A DNA stretch of 64,000 bases from a virus, in IMG/VR virus record IMGVR_UViG_3300027833_000001, positions 1 through 64,000 of that record; one strand, written 5' to 3'. Of the stretch, positions 26,456-33,869 are shown one piece after another (positions within the stretch are counted from its first letter, which is position 1; each line of letters starts with the position of its first letter). Under the pieces are notes generated by a model. The model was not told the DNA's origin. It made no database searches and saw only the letters and a program-made list of their open reading frames with translations. The position numbers were made by a program, and so were the translations under genes.

Positions 26456-26691
26456 TGACAAAAGATAACTATGTGAAACAGTTGCAATCAGGCACTAAGA
26501 AAATTACATTCACGAAAGTGGATGGGACTCAACGTGTGATGAATGCGACTCTAGACCCTGCTGTGTTGTCCAAAATGTACGGTGAGCAAATCACTGCTAC
26601 TCAGCGCAATGACACAACTCTTACCGTATTTGATACGGATAAGCAGGACTGGCGCGCCATGAGATTAGAATCAATTCAATCTTTTGAATAA
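26455..26691 (+). CDS. Small WYL_2/DUF2693-like protein
   Basis: 78 aa from ATG 26455 (RBS GAAGG at 26441-26445; the track frame from 26434 would overlap the previous gene). The sequence (GTKKITFTKVDGTQRVMNATLDP, then TVFDTDKQDWRAMRLESI) matches the small beta-barrel phage proteins annotated DUF2693, relatives of WYL ligand-sensing domains. Possibly a regulator; not demonstrated. Confidence 0.65.
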   Translation: MTKDNYVKQLQSGTKKITFTKVDGTQRVMNATLDPAVLSKMYGEQITATQRNDTTLTVFDTDKQDWRAMRLESIQSFE

Positions 26692-26697
26692 AAAGAC

Positions 26698-26726
26698 TTG
26701 ACATTTGGTCGGACTCCTGTTAATAT
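26698..26726 (+). promoter_or_regulatory. Sigma-70 promoter
   Basis: TTGACA (26698-26703), 17-bp spacer, TAATAT (26721-26726); the overlapping TATACT (26726-26731) would give a 22-bp spacer and is less likely. Preceded by AAAAAGAC. Drives the gene at 26760. Confidence 0.7.
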
Positions 26727-26755
26727 ATACTAATACAAAATATAAACAGGAGTCC
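26711..26755 (+). repeat. 11-bp inverted repeat hiding the RBS of the gene at 26760
   Basis: GGACTCCTGTT (26711-26721) is perfectly complementary to AACAGGAGTCC (26745-26755), with 23 nt between. The right arm contains the ribosome binding site AGGAG (26749-26753). The left arm lies between the -35 and -10 hexamers, so RNA started at this promoter lacks it while read-through RNA from upstream can fold and mask the RBS. Confidence 0.7.
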
Positions 26756-26759
26756 TATC

Positions 26760-27296
26760 ATGGCAAAATCTAAAATCAAGTACGAAGAATTTCGTAAAGA
26801 ACCAAAGAAAATACGCAAGAAGCGTAAACCAATGACTGAAGAGCAGAAGGCTGCCGCAGTTGAGCGACTTGCAAAAGCACGTGCGGCTCGCGCACTGAAG
26901 AACCCACCCAAGCATTCCGGCATTGCCGCTTCGGTTGTAGCATTACCAGATGACGATCCATTTTCACTAGTTAGTGTTAGGGGTTGGATTAAGTCTAACA
27001 AAGAGAAACTTACTGGTGCTAGACAAGAAGAGAAATCTGGTCTGAAGGGTGCAATAGCTAAAGTGGCTTCCCTTGATGGTTACATAAGAAACATGGAAAC
27101 TTACATTCGCACAGGTGTGTGGAATGATCTGTTCTATGGTGAACACCGTAACAACAAGATTCGCCAGTCGTGTATTGCAATGGCATACCATGAAGATGGC
27201 ACACCTAAAAGATCAATTGGTGTATTCTATGCAGACATTGGCATGACATGGCAAGGTGAAGAAGCATATGAAGAGAGAATGGAGGAACTAGCATGA
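26760..27296 (+). CDS. Conserved T4-like phage protein with basic N-terminus
   Basis: 178 aa. Residues 1-50 are Lys/Arg/Ala-rich and helical; the remainder is a compact domain (GWIKSNKEKLTGARQEEKSG, then YIRTGVWNDLFYGEH) recurring in marine T4-like phages without known function. Its translation is probably controlled by the inverted repeat around its RBS. Overlaps the RNase H gene by 4 bases, so it is likely part of a replication operon. Confidence 0.65.
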   Translation: MAKSKIKYEEFRKEPKKIRKKRKPMTEEQKAAAVERLAKARAARALKNPPKHSGIAASVVALPDDDPFSLVSVRGWIKSNKEKLTGARQEEKSGLKGAIAKVASLDGYIRNMETYIRTGVWNDLFYGEHRNNKIRQSCIAMAYHEDGTPKRSIGVFYADIGMTWQGEEAYEERMEELA

Positions 27297-28183
27297 TTGT
27301 TGTAGATTATTCGCAGACCGCAATCAGTAACTTTATGGCTGAGATAAATCACCGTAAAGATTCATCCATTGAAGTGAATGTACCACTCATACGACATATG
27401 ATTCTCAATACCCTGCGCTCATACAGAACTAAGTATGGTGCAGAGTATGGTGAACTTGTAATTGCCTGTGATAACAGACACTATTGGCGTAGAGAAATCT
27501 TTCCACAGTACAAAGCTGGACGTAAGAAAGGCAGAGATGACAGTGGACTGGATTGGAACTCCATCTTTGAAGCACTCAATGCGGTGCGTGATGAGATTGA
27601 TGAATTCATGCCTTATCCTGTAATCAATGTTCATGGTGCTGAAGCTGATGATGTAATTGGTGCGTTAGCTACATATAGTCAGACTAACGACTTGACGGAC
27701 CATCCATTGTTTCAAGAGCCAAAGCCATTTATGATCATCTCTGGTGACCATGACTTCAATCAGTTGCAGAAGTACAGCAACGTGGCTCAGTACTCACCTG
27801 GTAAGAAACGCTTGGTAAAGATTACAGAACCAGCAGATCATGTAATCATGGAACATATTATCATTGGAGACAAAGGTGATGGTGTACCAAACATATTGTC
27901 AGATGATGATACATTTGTTACTGACAAGCGCCAGAGACCTATTCGTAAAACTCTATTAGCAGAGTGGAAGAAATCACCACCAGAGCAGTGGATCACAGGT
28001 GACATGGCACATGGCTACACACGCAATAAAGCATTAGTCGATCTCTCCATGACTCCTACAGCTATCTGTGAAGAGATAGTTGAGAGTTACGAGTCACAGT
28101 TAGGACAGGGCAGACAAGAGATGTTTAATTATTTCGTCAAATACCAATTAACCGGCATGATGGGTGTCATACAGGATTTCTAA
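27293..28183 (+). CDS. rnh: RNase H / 5'-3' flap exonuclease, T4 Rnh-type
   Basis: 296 aa (T4 RNase H is 305 aa). It removes RNA primers from lagging-strand fragments. FEN1-like acidic metal residues are visible: D5 in VVDYS, D60, E117/D119/D120 in GAEADDVIGAL, D152/D154 in SGDHDFNQL, and D193/D196 in GDKGDGVPN, the helix-hairpin-helix-side site. K74-A-G-R-K is the helical-arch basic region. ATGA overlap with the preceding gene. Confidence 0.9.
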   Translation: MIVVDYSQTAISNFMAEINHRKDSSIEVNVPLIRHMILNTLRSYRTKYGAEYGELVIACDNRHYWRREIFPQYKAGRKKGRDDSGLDWNSIFEALNAVRDEIDEFMPYPVINVHGAEADDVIGALATYSQTNDLTDHPLFQEPKPFMIISGDHDFNQLQKYSNVAQYSPGKKRLVKITEPADHVIMEHIIIGDKGDGVPNILSDDDTFVTDKRQRPIRKTLLAEWKKSPPEQWITGDMAHGYTRNKALVDLSMTPTAICEEIVESYESQLGQGRQEMFNYFVKYQLTGMMGVIQDF

Positions 28184-28275
28184 TGGATTATATTCAAATA
28201 GGGTCATACATCTTTTTTGGTGCAGTGTTTATAGTTTGGTGGATTATAAAATACGATGATTACCATGATGACTAA
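28183..28275 (+). CDS. 30-aa membrane peptide
   Basis: ATG overlaps the RNase H stop (TAATG). The product is one hydrophobic segment (YIFFGAVFIVWWIIKY) with an acidic, His-containing tail. Too short to assign; coupling to the upstream stop and the clean membrane profile support it being translated. Confidence 0.4.
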   Translation: MDYIQIGSYIFFGAVFIVWWIIKYDDYHDD

Positions 28276-28312
28276 ATAGTAATGTTATTATTAAACTACC
28301 AGTGGAGTTAGT

Positions 28313-28804
28313 ATGAAGAAATTTAGACAAGTTGATGAAGGTTTAGTATGGGTACTTGAAGGAGTATCCATCGATGATCAAGTCAGTAGATTAAAAGAAT
28401 GGGCAAAGTCAACCCAGTGTTTAGTACCAGTTGTTAGAATTGGTGTCGGAGCAGAAAAAGTAGACTTCGGTATACCAGAAGGTATGCCAGACCTCGCAAA
28501 ACTCAAAGAAGATATTCCAGCAGGGATGGGGCATTCTACCATCAATCTAGAATGGCGTAGGATTTCTGGTTTTACGCAAGCTGATAGCCCAATTCACAAA
28601 ATCACCCAAGCAAAGCGTGAAAACGTATGGGTACAAATACTAGAGGGATTACACCATACAGAAGCTAAGGTGCTTACTGCGGTAAAAGATGGTAAACTTC
28701 TAGGACTCTATCCAAAGCTGGAAAGAATTTTGCCGGCATTGGGTATAACAGAATACAACAAGCCAAAAGCTAAACGGAAAACTAAAGCTAAGAAGGAGAA
28801 GTAA
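28313..28804 (+). CDS. Conserved T4-like phage protein (DUF6433-like)
   Basis: 163 aa. A mixed alpha/beta body with a basic tail (KPKAKRKTKAKKEK). The middle and C-terminal parts (LEGLHHTEAKVLTAVKDGKL) match my memory of a conserved T4-like family (DUF6433; not verified). A CTAAATAGTAATG just upstream is a near-match to the late box. The GGAG RBS is clear. Overlaps the next ATG by 1 base. Confidence 0.6.
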   Translation: MKKFRQVDEGLVWVLEGVSIDDQVSRLKEWAKSTQCLVPVVRIGVGAEKVDFGIPEGMPDLAKLKEDIPAGMGHSTINLEWRRISGFTQADSPIHKITQAKRENVWVQILEGLHHTEAKVLTAVKDGKLLGLYPKLERILPALGITEYNKPKAKRKTKAKKEK

Positions 28805-29094
28805 TGAAGATTGAGATTGTCAAGGCGGCTAGAGCGTATTTTGAAGGTGCTAAGTCTAAGCACGTATTGAATGCACTCCTGATATTGGAGAAACCAGCGG
28901 CAGTTGCAGAACACCCTGATATGATTGAGACACTAGAAGTAGAACTTGGAAAGGTAGCGCACTACAATGATATGCTAGATGCATTAGGTGAAGTGGCTCC
29001 TAGAAATGTTCAACAAACTCTAGTTGAAGCAGGAATGGATGGTGTGATAGGTGCATTAGGTCAAGAATTCCTAGACAAAGACGAAGGTCTATAG
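28804..29094 (+). CDS. Small conserved hypothetical protein
   Basis: 96 aa, helical, acidic (KAARAYFEGAKSKHVLNALLILE, then a Leu/Ala-rich tail). It follows the previous gene without gap and probably works with it. The stop overlaps the tail of the convergent NUMOD3 ORF; a GGGGTC/GACCCC hairpin starts at the stop. Confidence 0.6.
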   Translation: MKIEIVKAARAYFEGAKSKHVLNALLILEKPAAVAEHPDMIETLEVELGKVAHYNDMLDALGEVAPRNVQQTLVEAGMDGVIGALGQEFLDKDEGL

Positions 29095-29597
29095 GGGTCA
29101 TAAAAGCGACCCCATTGCCAACCTTCTGGCAATACAAATTCAAGTAATACAAGGTGCCTCTTGCCGTTCGGTTCAACGCACCATTTTCTTTTGGGTCTTT
29201 GAAAAGCCTTTAGACGTATTTTATTAATGGTATCTTGGGTGTGTTTGCGCCCATACATAGGATTAAATTCACCACCTCTGGTGCCAGTCATAGTTGCAGA
29301 GATTCTCCTCTTATGATCCTCTTTCAATCCATTAGCGGCAGGATGCTTCTTTCCCAGTTTCGCTTGGCGTATCCTCTCACGACCTTCTGGTGTATGCCAC
29401 TCAGTTCTATCACGACACTTATCTACAATGGGGAAATTGGCTGTATTCAAGGAGATCACATAGTCCCGCACATCCTCTACAGTAGACTTTTTGATGATCA
29501 GTTCTCTAGGTTTGGGTACTGTCTGAAGTGAGTCTTCATCTACTATCCAGAACTCATTTCGGTGCTGAAAGAGGAAGAAACGTGTGGCACGTGGCAT
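29061..29597 (-). CDS. NUMOD3-containing homing-endonuclease-like protein
   Basis: 178 aa on the opposite strand to its neighbours. Two copies of the NUMOD3 (nuclease-associated modular) DNA-binding motif are visible: GRERIRQAKLGKKH near 72-85 and EFNPMYGRKHTQDTINKIR near 110-128. A GIY-YIG or HNH catalytic motif is not apparent, so it could be a DNA-binding remnant or a nuclease with an unrecognised N-terminal domain. The antisense position and private late promoter are typical of a free-standing mobile gene. Confidence 0.65.
   Translation of the reverse strand: MPRATRFFLFQHRNEFWIVDEDSLQTVPKPRELIIKKSTVEDVRDYVISLNTANFPIVDKCRDRTEWHTPEGRERIRQAKLGKKHPAANGLKEDHKRRISATMTGTRGGEFNPMYGRKHTQDTINKIRLKAFQRPKRKWCVEPNGKRHLVLLEFVLPEGWQWGRFYDPYRPSSLSRNS
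29094..29113. terminator. Possible hairpin between convergent genes
   Basis: GGGGTC (29094-29099) pairs with GACCCC (29108-29113) over an 8-nt loop right at the stop of the plus-strand gene. No T-run follows on either strand, so intrinsic termination is doubtful; it may protect the 3' end. Confidence 0.3.
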
Positions 29598-29636
29598 TAT
29601 ATGGTCAATCCTATAATAATATTGTCAACTTTCTTC

Positions 29637-29644
29637 TATTTATA
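29637..29644 (-). promoter_or_regulatory. Minus-strand T4-type late promoter box
   Basis: TATTTATA on the plus strand reads TATAAATAGA on the minus strand, 40 nt upstream of the NUMOD3 ORF start at 29597. T4 geometry would put +1 near 29631. Confidence 0.55.
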
Positions 29645-29656
29645 TGCAAAAAAGGG

Positions 29657-29685
29657 TTGACTTTTACCTCAAAATGGTGCATAAT
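29657..29685 (+). promoter_or_regulatory. Sigma-70 promoter
   Basis: TTGACT (29657-29662), 17-bp spacer, CATAAT (29680-29685), preceded by AAAAAGGG. The leader ends in TGAGAGAGGAG before the ATG at 29713. Confidence 0.7.
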
Positions 29686-29712
29686 ATACTAGTAAATGAG
29701 AGAGGAGATCAA

Positions 29713-29994
29713 ATGTTAATAGATTATATAAGTGCTAATGAGGGTGGAATCCAGTTCTTTGGGGGTGAGCCTACTAAAGATTGGGATATGATTGGATTCG
29801 GTAAGACTCCAGCAGAATGCCAAGCTATCATTATGGAAAATGGACTTTCTGAAGATGGTGTTTTTGCTTCTTCTTCAATGGACTTTGCTAGTGAGTATGG
29901 CTTTGCTGAAAACGATGACGCGAATACCATGTGGTACGAAGCTATCAAGAATTGCACCCAAGACAATTGGAAATCTATCTCAGTAGGAATATAA
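29713..29994 (+). CDS. Small hypothetical protein
   Basis: 93 aa from ATG 29713, chosen because GAGAGAGGAG sits just upstream. Acidic, with Gly-rich start (SANEGGIQFFGGEP) and PAECQAIIMENG helix. Probably an early protein under its own sigma-70 promoter. No function recognised. Confidence 0.6.
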   Translation: MLIDYISANEGGIQFFGGEPTKDWDMIGFGKTPAECQAIIMENGLSEDGVFASSSMDFASEYGFAENDDANTMWYEAIKNCTQDNWKSISVGI

Positions 29995-29996
29995 TT

Positions 29997-30539
29997 ATGA
30001 AAATTGTAATCAATACTCAAATCAAAGAAAACTACGGTGCCCACGACTGGGATGGCGTTGGTACTTGCCCTCAGTACTGGAAGTTCAAAGGTGGTCGCAC
30101 GTTTGTTATATCCAATGTGTCTGTAGAGCAGGCACAAGATATTCCTTTCTGGGATAACGCTATCGATGCTGTTACCTGCTCGGACGAGTACTACGAGGAG
30201 TACGTATTACAGTCGGAACTGTTAGATGATGGTGCTACCGTCGATATAGAGCCATGGGAGACTGTTATCTCATTAGAGAAGGACATCTTCACTGATGGTT
30301 TTGTAGCATTGCAGACTGTGGTCAACGACCGCTATGCAAGCATGAAGTTTCCAATCGCTAAGAAGTTTAACCGTTGGTTACAGATATCTGGTGAGCAGAT
30401 TGATTACTCTTGCTCCTACGAGTTTGCAAATGGTCATGTTCTACCTTACAAGGAAGCTATGGAATACCTTGCTAAGATCGATGACAACAACTACGAATTA
30501 CAAATATTTGAGGATGATGCACAATGTGTAACGGCATAG
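29997..30539 (+). CDS. Hypothetical protein
   Basis: 180 aa from ATG 29997, two bases after the preceding stop. It begins MKIVINTQIKENYGAHDWDGVGTCPQ, rich in aromatic residues and acidic overall. The family-like start recurs in marine phages, but no catalytic motif is clear. Co-transcribed with the upstream gene. Confidence 0.6.
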   Translation: MKIVINTQIKENYGAHDWDGVGTCPQYWKFKGGRTFVISNVSVEQAQDIPFWDNAIDAVTCSDEYYEEYVLQSELLDDGATVDIEPWETVISLEKDIFTDGFVALQTVVNDRYASMKFPIAKKFNRWLQISGEQIDYSCSYEFANGHVLPYKEAMEYLAKIDDNNYELQIFEDDAQCVTA

Positions 30540-30727
30540 ATCAGATGGACGTTGAATGGGAAGAGGTCAAGTACCTGTTTCCACCTAAAATTCAAATTGG
30601 TCTGAAAGGTTTCAAACAAACTTTCGAAACAGAGGAGTTAGCCATTGACTTCTTTGGTGCAATCGAGTATAATGCTATTAAGAATGGCACTCATTCAGAA
30701 TACTGGTTTAAGGAGGTATATAATTGA
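30524..30727 (+). CDS. Small hypothetical protein
   Basis: 67 aa; acidic N-terminus and an LKGFKQTFETEELAIDFFGAIEYN helix-strand pattern. Overlaps both neighbours by 16 and 4 bases, so it is embedded in the operon starting at 29713. No function assigned. Confidence 0.5.
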   Translation: MCNGIDQMDVEWEEVKYLFPPKIQIGLKGFKQTFETEELAIDFFGAIEYNAIKNGTHSEYWFKEVYN

Positions 30728-31311
30728 ACGTATTTTATTTAGATAAACAGCCGACAGATTGTGCTAAATTCCATGTGGACAAGCACGTAGTCAAAATGAA
30801 CGTAGAGTATGCACAACTACTCTCAACAGCACACCGCGTATTAGACGGTGAATTATGGTATGACAAGACCGCTAATGGTAGAAGCATCAAGCGATGGCGA
30901 CATACCGACCAATGGCGTGATGATATCCTATACAAAGCATCTCATGTCAATCACCCTTCCAATATCTGGTGCAGAGCATCAAAAGACAATTACGATTGGC
31001 TCTACCAGCTATTTCTTGCTACCCTTGATGAGTACACATATCGTTATGGTAAAATCCATGGTTGTGCTAAAATGGTGCACGTACTCAGAGAAGCACCTCA
31101 GAATATCCCTGATGTCGGCTTCACACAGCCCACACCAGCTATGCCAGACCAGTACAAAACAAGTGACGCAATACAAGCGTATCGACAGTACTACATTGGT
31201 GAGAAGTCTGGTTTCGCAGTATGGAAGAATCGTGAGACTCCTGCGTGGTTTTTAGAAGAGAATTACAAGAAAGTGCTTGACAATGCGGAGAATCCTGCTA
31301 TAATAACTTAG
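30724..31311 (+). CDS. Conserved T4-like phage protein, TTG start
   Basis: 195 aa, starting at TTG 30724 (AAGGAGG at 30710-30716). The N-terminus (NVFYLDKQPTDCAKFHVDKHVVKM) with paired His/Lys/Asp and the later QLLSTAHRVLDG recur as a conserved but unnamed protein in marine T4-like phages. The conserved C/H/D/H residues suggest an enzyme or metal site. Its 3' end contains a sigma-70 promoter. Confidence 0.65.
   Translation: MNVFYLDKQPTDCAKFHVDKHVVKMNVEYAQLLSTAHRVLDGELWYDKTANGRSIKRWRHTDQWRDDILYKASHVNHPSNIWCRASKDNYDWLYQLFLATLDEYTYRYGKIHGCAKMVHVLREAPQNIPDVGFTQPTPAMPDQYKTSDAIQAYRQYYIGEKSGFAVWKNRETPAWFLEENYKKVLDNAENPAIIT
31277..31304 (+). promoter_or_regulatory. Sigma-70 promoter inside a coding 3' end
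   Basis: TTGACA (31277-31282), 16-bp spacer, TATAAT (31299-31304), followed by AACTTAGTAAATTGAGAGAGGA, the shared leader type, before the ATG at 31330. Confidence 0.75.
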
Positions 31312-31329
31312 TAAATTGAGAGAGGAAAT

Positions 31330-31494
31330 ATGACAGTAAAAAATTATGAAGCCGCCATTGCCAAATACGAGGTTATGCTACGAAACGCTGACCTCACCAT
31401 TTCACAGTATGTGGCAATCAAACGTGAAAGCGACAGAGTTCGCCTCGAACTAGCCGAGTTGAAGCTAGGAGGAACTGGATATGCAAGAATCTAA
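31330..31494 (+). CDS. 54-aa helical protein
   Basis: ATG preceded by GAGAGAGGAAAT. The product is charged and helical (KNYEAAIAKYEVMLRNADL, then ESDRVRLELAELKL), resembling a short coiled coil. First gene after its promoter; overlaps the HAD gene by 14 bases. Function unknown. Confidence 0.55.
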   Translation: MTVKNYEAAIAKYEVMLRNADLTISQYVAIKRESDRVRLELAELKLGGTGYARI

Positions 31495-32104
31495 TAGCCC
31501 AGATAAATTCATACTGGTCGATTGTGATGGAGTATGTCTGGACTGGGAACAAGCATTCTATATGTGGATGCTACACAAGACCATCCAACCCGCAGTAGAG
31601 AACTACAAAGAACTCTACAACGTGAACGAGTGGTACGGACTTGACAAAGAGCAGGGCAAGAGACTGGTCACTGAATTCAATGCTAGTGCCGCTATGGGGT
31701 TCTTACCTCCTCTGCGTGATTCTCAATGGTACATCAAGATGCTGGCTGAGAAGCATGGTTACCGATTTGTAGCAGTCACCAGTCAAAGCGATGATCCATT
31801 CGCACAACAACTCCGTATCAGCAATCTGAAGAAGTTATTTGGAGAAGACACCTTTGCAGAGTATCACATCCTAGGGTGTGGAGATGACAAAGATGAAATC
31901 TTGTTGGAGCTCCAAGATAAATATGCTGGATGCTACTGGATAGAAGATAAGCCTAAGAATGCCATAGTAGGACACAACTTAGGGTATCGAACTATGCTGG
32001 TAGAACACACCCATAATATGCAGATGGAGATTCCAGAAGGAATCGAAGTCGTTAGAACTTGGGAAGATATATACAACAGCGTAATAGGAATTGATAAATG
32101 GTAG
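31481..32104 (+). CDS. HAD-superfamily phosphatase-like protein
   Basis: 207 aa. DCDGV at 14-18 is HAD motif I (DxDG), TSQS near 104-107 motif II (T/S), and EDKPKNA near 163-169 the motif IV acidic site with the preceding Lys region. Length and cap insertion are like phage 5'-nucleotidase-type HADs. Substrate unknown; nucleotide monophosphates are plausible in this context. Confidence 0.75.
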   Translation: MQESNSPDKFILVDCDGVCLDWEQAFYMWMLHKTIQPAVENYKELYNVNEWYGLDKEQGKRLVTEFNASAAMGFLPPLRDSQWYIKMLAEKHGYRFVAVTSQSDDPFAQQLRISNLKKLFGEDTFAEYHILGCGDDKDEILLELQDKYAGCYWIEDKPKNAIVGHNLGYRTMLVEHTHNMQMEIPEGIEVVRTWEDIYNSVIGIDKW

Positions 32105-32343
32105 AAGCGTTTAGTCTAGAAGTAAAAGAATTAGTGTTTTTGTGTGTATTCGCAGTCGGTATTACCTGTTCATATATTTCAGGTAGATCATATGGTATGT
32201 CCATTGGTGGTACTGTGGGTATGAATCTTATGAAAGAGTTTTTCAAGACTCGCCTTGGTTCAGAAAAAGTTGAAGAACTGTGTGAACAGGGACCATGGAA
32301 TTTTGAAAATTGGTTGGTTAAACTACAAAAAGATAAATCATAA
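32098..32343 (+). CDS. Small membrane-anchored protein
   Basis: 81 aa; hydrophobic segment at ~12-30 (LVFLCVFAVGITCSYISG), then a Gly-rich turn and an amphipathic C-terminal part. Overlaps the HAD gene by 7 bases. No function recognised. Confidence 0.55.
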   Translation: MVEAFSLEVKELVFLCVFAVGITCSYISGRSYGMSIGGTVGMNLMKEFFKTRLGSEKVEELCEQGPWNFENWLVKLQKDKS

Positions 32344-33228
32344 ATGAAAACACTAGTCGGTAATGATACGTTCGGTAGAAGCAGTTCCGATGGAGCACAG
32401 CTAAAAGATCAACCCGAAATTCGTAAATGGTTCCCCTCTGATACAGAAGAGAATTGGGAACACCTGATGTCCAATGAAAAAACGAGACAAATCAGTATCG
32501 ACAATGGATGGGTAAAGCGCAATCCAGATGATACCTGGTCAAACGATCCTAAAGAAATCTTATATAGAATCAATAAGCATGGCTTTAGGGCTGACCATTT
32601 TATGGCAAATAGACTCCAAGAAAAGTGTGCTATGTTCCTAGGATGCTCTAATATGTTTGGAGTGGGTATATACGAGAAGCACACCATACCTTACCTATTT
32701 TCACAGAAACTTGCATCAACTGACATGAAGCAGTTACACTGTATTAACATGGGACAACCTGGTGGATCACTGGATGCGGCTACCAGAGTAGCGATGACAT
32801 GGGCACCTATATTTAAACCTAAACTCATTGTATTACTATTACCTCCAGGACTCAGAAGAGAGTATTGGACATCTGCATTGATGAATGAAGATATGGTAGA
32901 TAATGGCAACAGATGGATTCAATATGGGATTAACAAAGCCAGTGGTACATCCAGCCCTGCTTGGGGTGAACTTATAGAACAGATTTTTATAACACCACAG
33001 GAAGAGATGGTCAGTACAGCACGTAATATGTGGGCACTCAAAGGATTGGCACTACACCTGGGAGCAAGGTTCCTAGTTGCAGATGGTATGCAAGTACCTA
33101 CAAAATTAAGTAAAGAAACAATATTAAAGGCACGTGATATGAAGCACTATTCTGCCAAATGGCATGAGTGGTTAACCGAGTATTACTTTGATCAATATAT
33201 GAATAACAATACAAGTTATTGCCCGTAA
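32344..33228 (+). CDS. SGNH-hydrolase-like protein
   Basis: 294 aa. MFLGCSNMFGVG at 97-108 is block I with S102 as likely nucleophile; INMGQPGGSLD near 136 is the Gly/Asn block; ARDMKHYSAKWH near the C-terminus supplies DxxH. NKHGFRADHF before block I matches the paralog at 17315, so the two are probably related by duplication. Cytoplasmic. Substrate unknown. Confidence 0.68.
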   Translation: MKTLVGNDTFGRSSSDGAQLKDQPEIRKWFPSDTEENWEHLMSNEKTRQISIDNGWVKRNPDDTWSNDPKEILYRINKHGFRADHFMANRLQEKCAMFLGCSNMFGVGIYEKHTIPYLFSQKLASTDMKQLHCINMGQPGGSLDAATRVAMTWAPIFKPKLIVLLLPPGLRREYWTSALMNEDMVDNGNRWIQYGINKASGTSSPAWGELIEQIFITPQEEMVSTARNMWALKGLALHLGARFLVADGMQVPTKLSKETILKARDMKHYSAKWHEWLTEYYFDQYMNNNTSYCP

Positions 33229-33240
33229 CACAGGAAACGA

Positions 33241-33552
33241 ATGGAAAAACTACTCAGAGTGACATTCACCGTCACACTCATGCTTATATTCTTTTGGACA
33301 TGGCCAGCAAGGCTATTCACTGACAAGAGCAACTGTTATTTCTGGACACTAGAACGGCTCATCGTAGAAGGTGGTCGTGCTAAATGGTATAATTCACAGC
33401 GATGGTTTGGACATCATGTGATATGGATAGACAAAGCAGGACAAGGATGGGAGTATACGATACCTAGAATGCGTAGGAATACTCCATGGTGGAAGATGTT
33501 ATACTACGCTGGTACAGTCAGAAAGTTTAAGCAGTCACGCAAAGACCAGTAG
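33241..33552 (+). CDS. Hypothetical protein with N-terminal membrane segment
   Basis: 103 aa. Residues ~6-25 are hydrophobic (VTFTVTLMLIFFWTWPA), the rest basic and Trp/Tyr-rich (RWFGHHVIWIDKAGQGWEY). It may be a membrane-anchored or exported protein. Function unknown. Confidence 0.5.
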   Translation: MEKLLRVTFTVTLMLIFFWTWPARLFTDKSNCYFWTLERLIVEGGRAKWYNSQRWFGHHVIWIDKAGQGWEYTIPRMRRNTPWWKMLYYAGTVRKFKQSRKDQ

Positions 33553-33563
33553 TCTTGAACTAG

Positions 33564-33869
33564 ATGGAGTCCACCTCAAGAAAGTGTATAGGAATCTGTA
33601 AGCTAGATGAAATGGATACCTGTATTGGATGTAATCGAACGATAGAAGAGATAACTATGGAAGGTAAGAAAGCTAAAAAAGTACCTACACGACCAGCGAA
33701 AACAAAATTCGCAAGTCTCACCGATTTCAGGAACTGGCTTGAAAAGAACACCAAAGAAAGAGTGGTAAGTTTTGATGGTCTGCACCTGGTAATGAGGCGT
33801 GGAAGAAAGCATATCACATATGGCATGGTCGATTCTGAAGTCATAGAACACGGACAGGAAAAGTTATGA
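33564..33869 (+). CDS. DUF1289-like cysteine-motif protein with extra domain
   Basis: 101 aa. CIGICKLDEMDTCIGCNRTIEEI (C8, C12, C20, C23) matches the DUF1289 pattern C(x3)C...C(x2)CxRT, a probable Fe-S or zinc knuckle. The C-terminal part (VVSFDGLHLVMRRGRKHITYG) is beta-rich. Overlaps the next gene by 4 bases. Function of DUF1289 proteins is not known. Confidence 0.65.
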   Translation: MESTSRKCIGICKLDEMDTCIGCNRTIEEITMEGKKAKKVPTRPAKTKFASLTDFRNWLEKNTKERVVSFDGLHLVMRRGRKHITYGMVDSEVIEHGQEKL

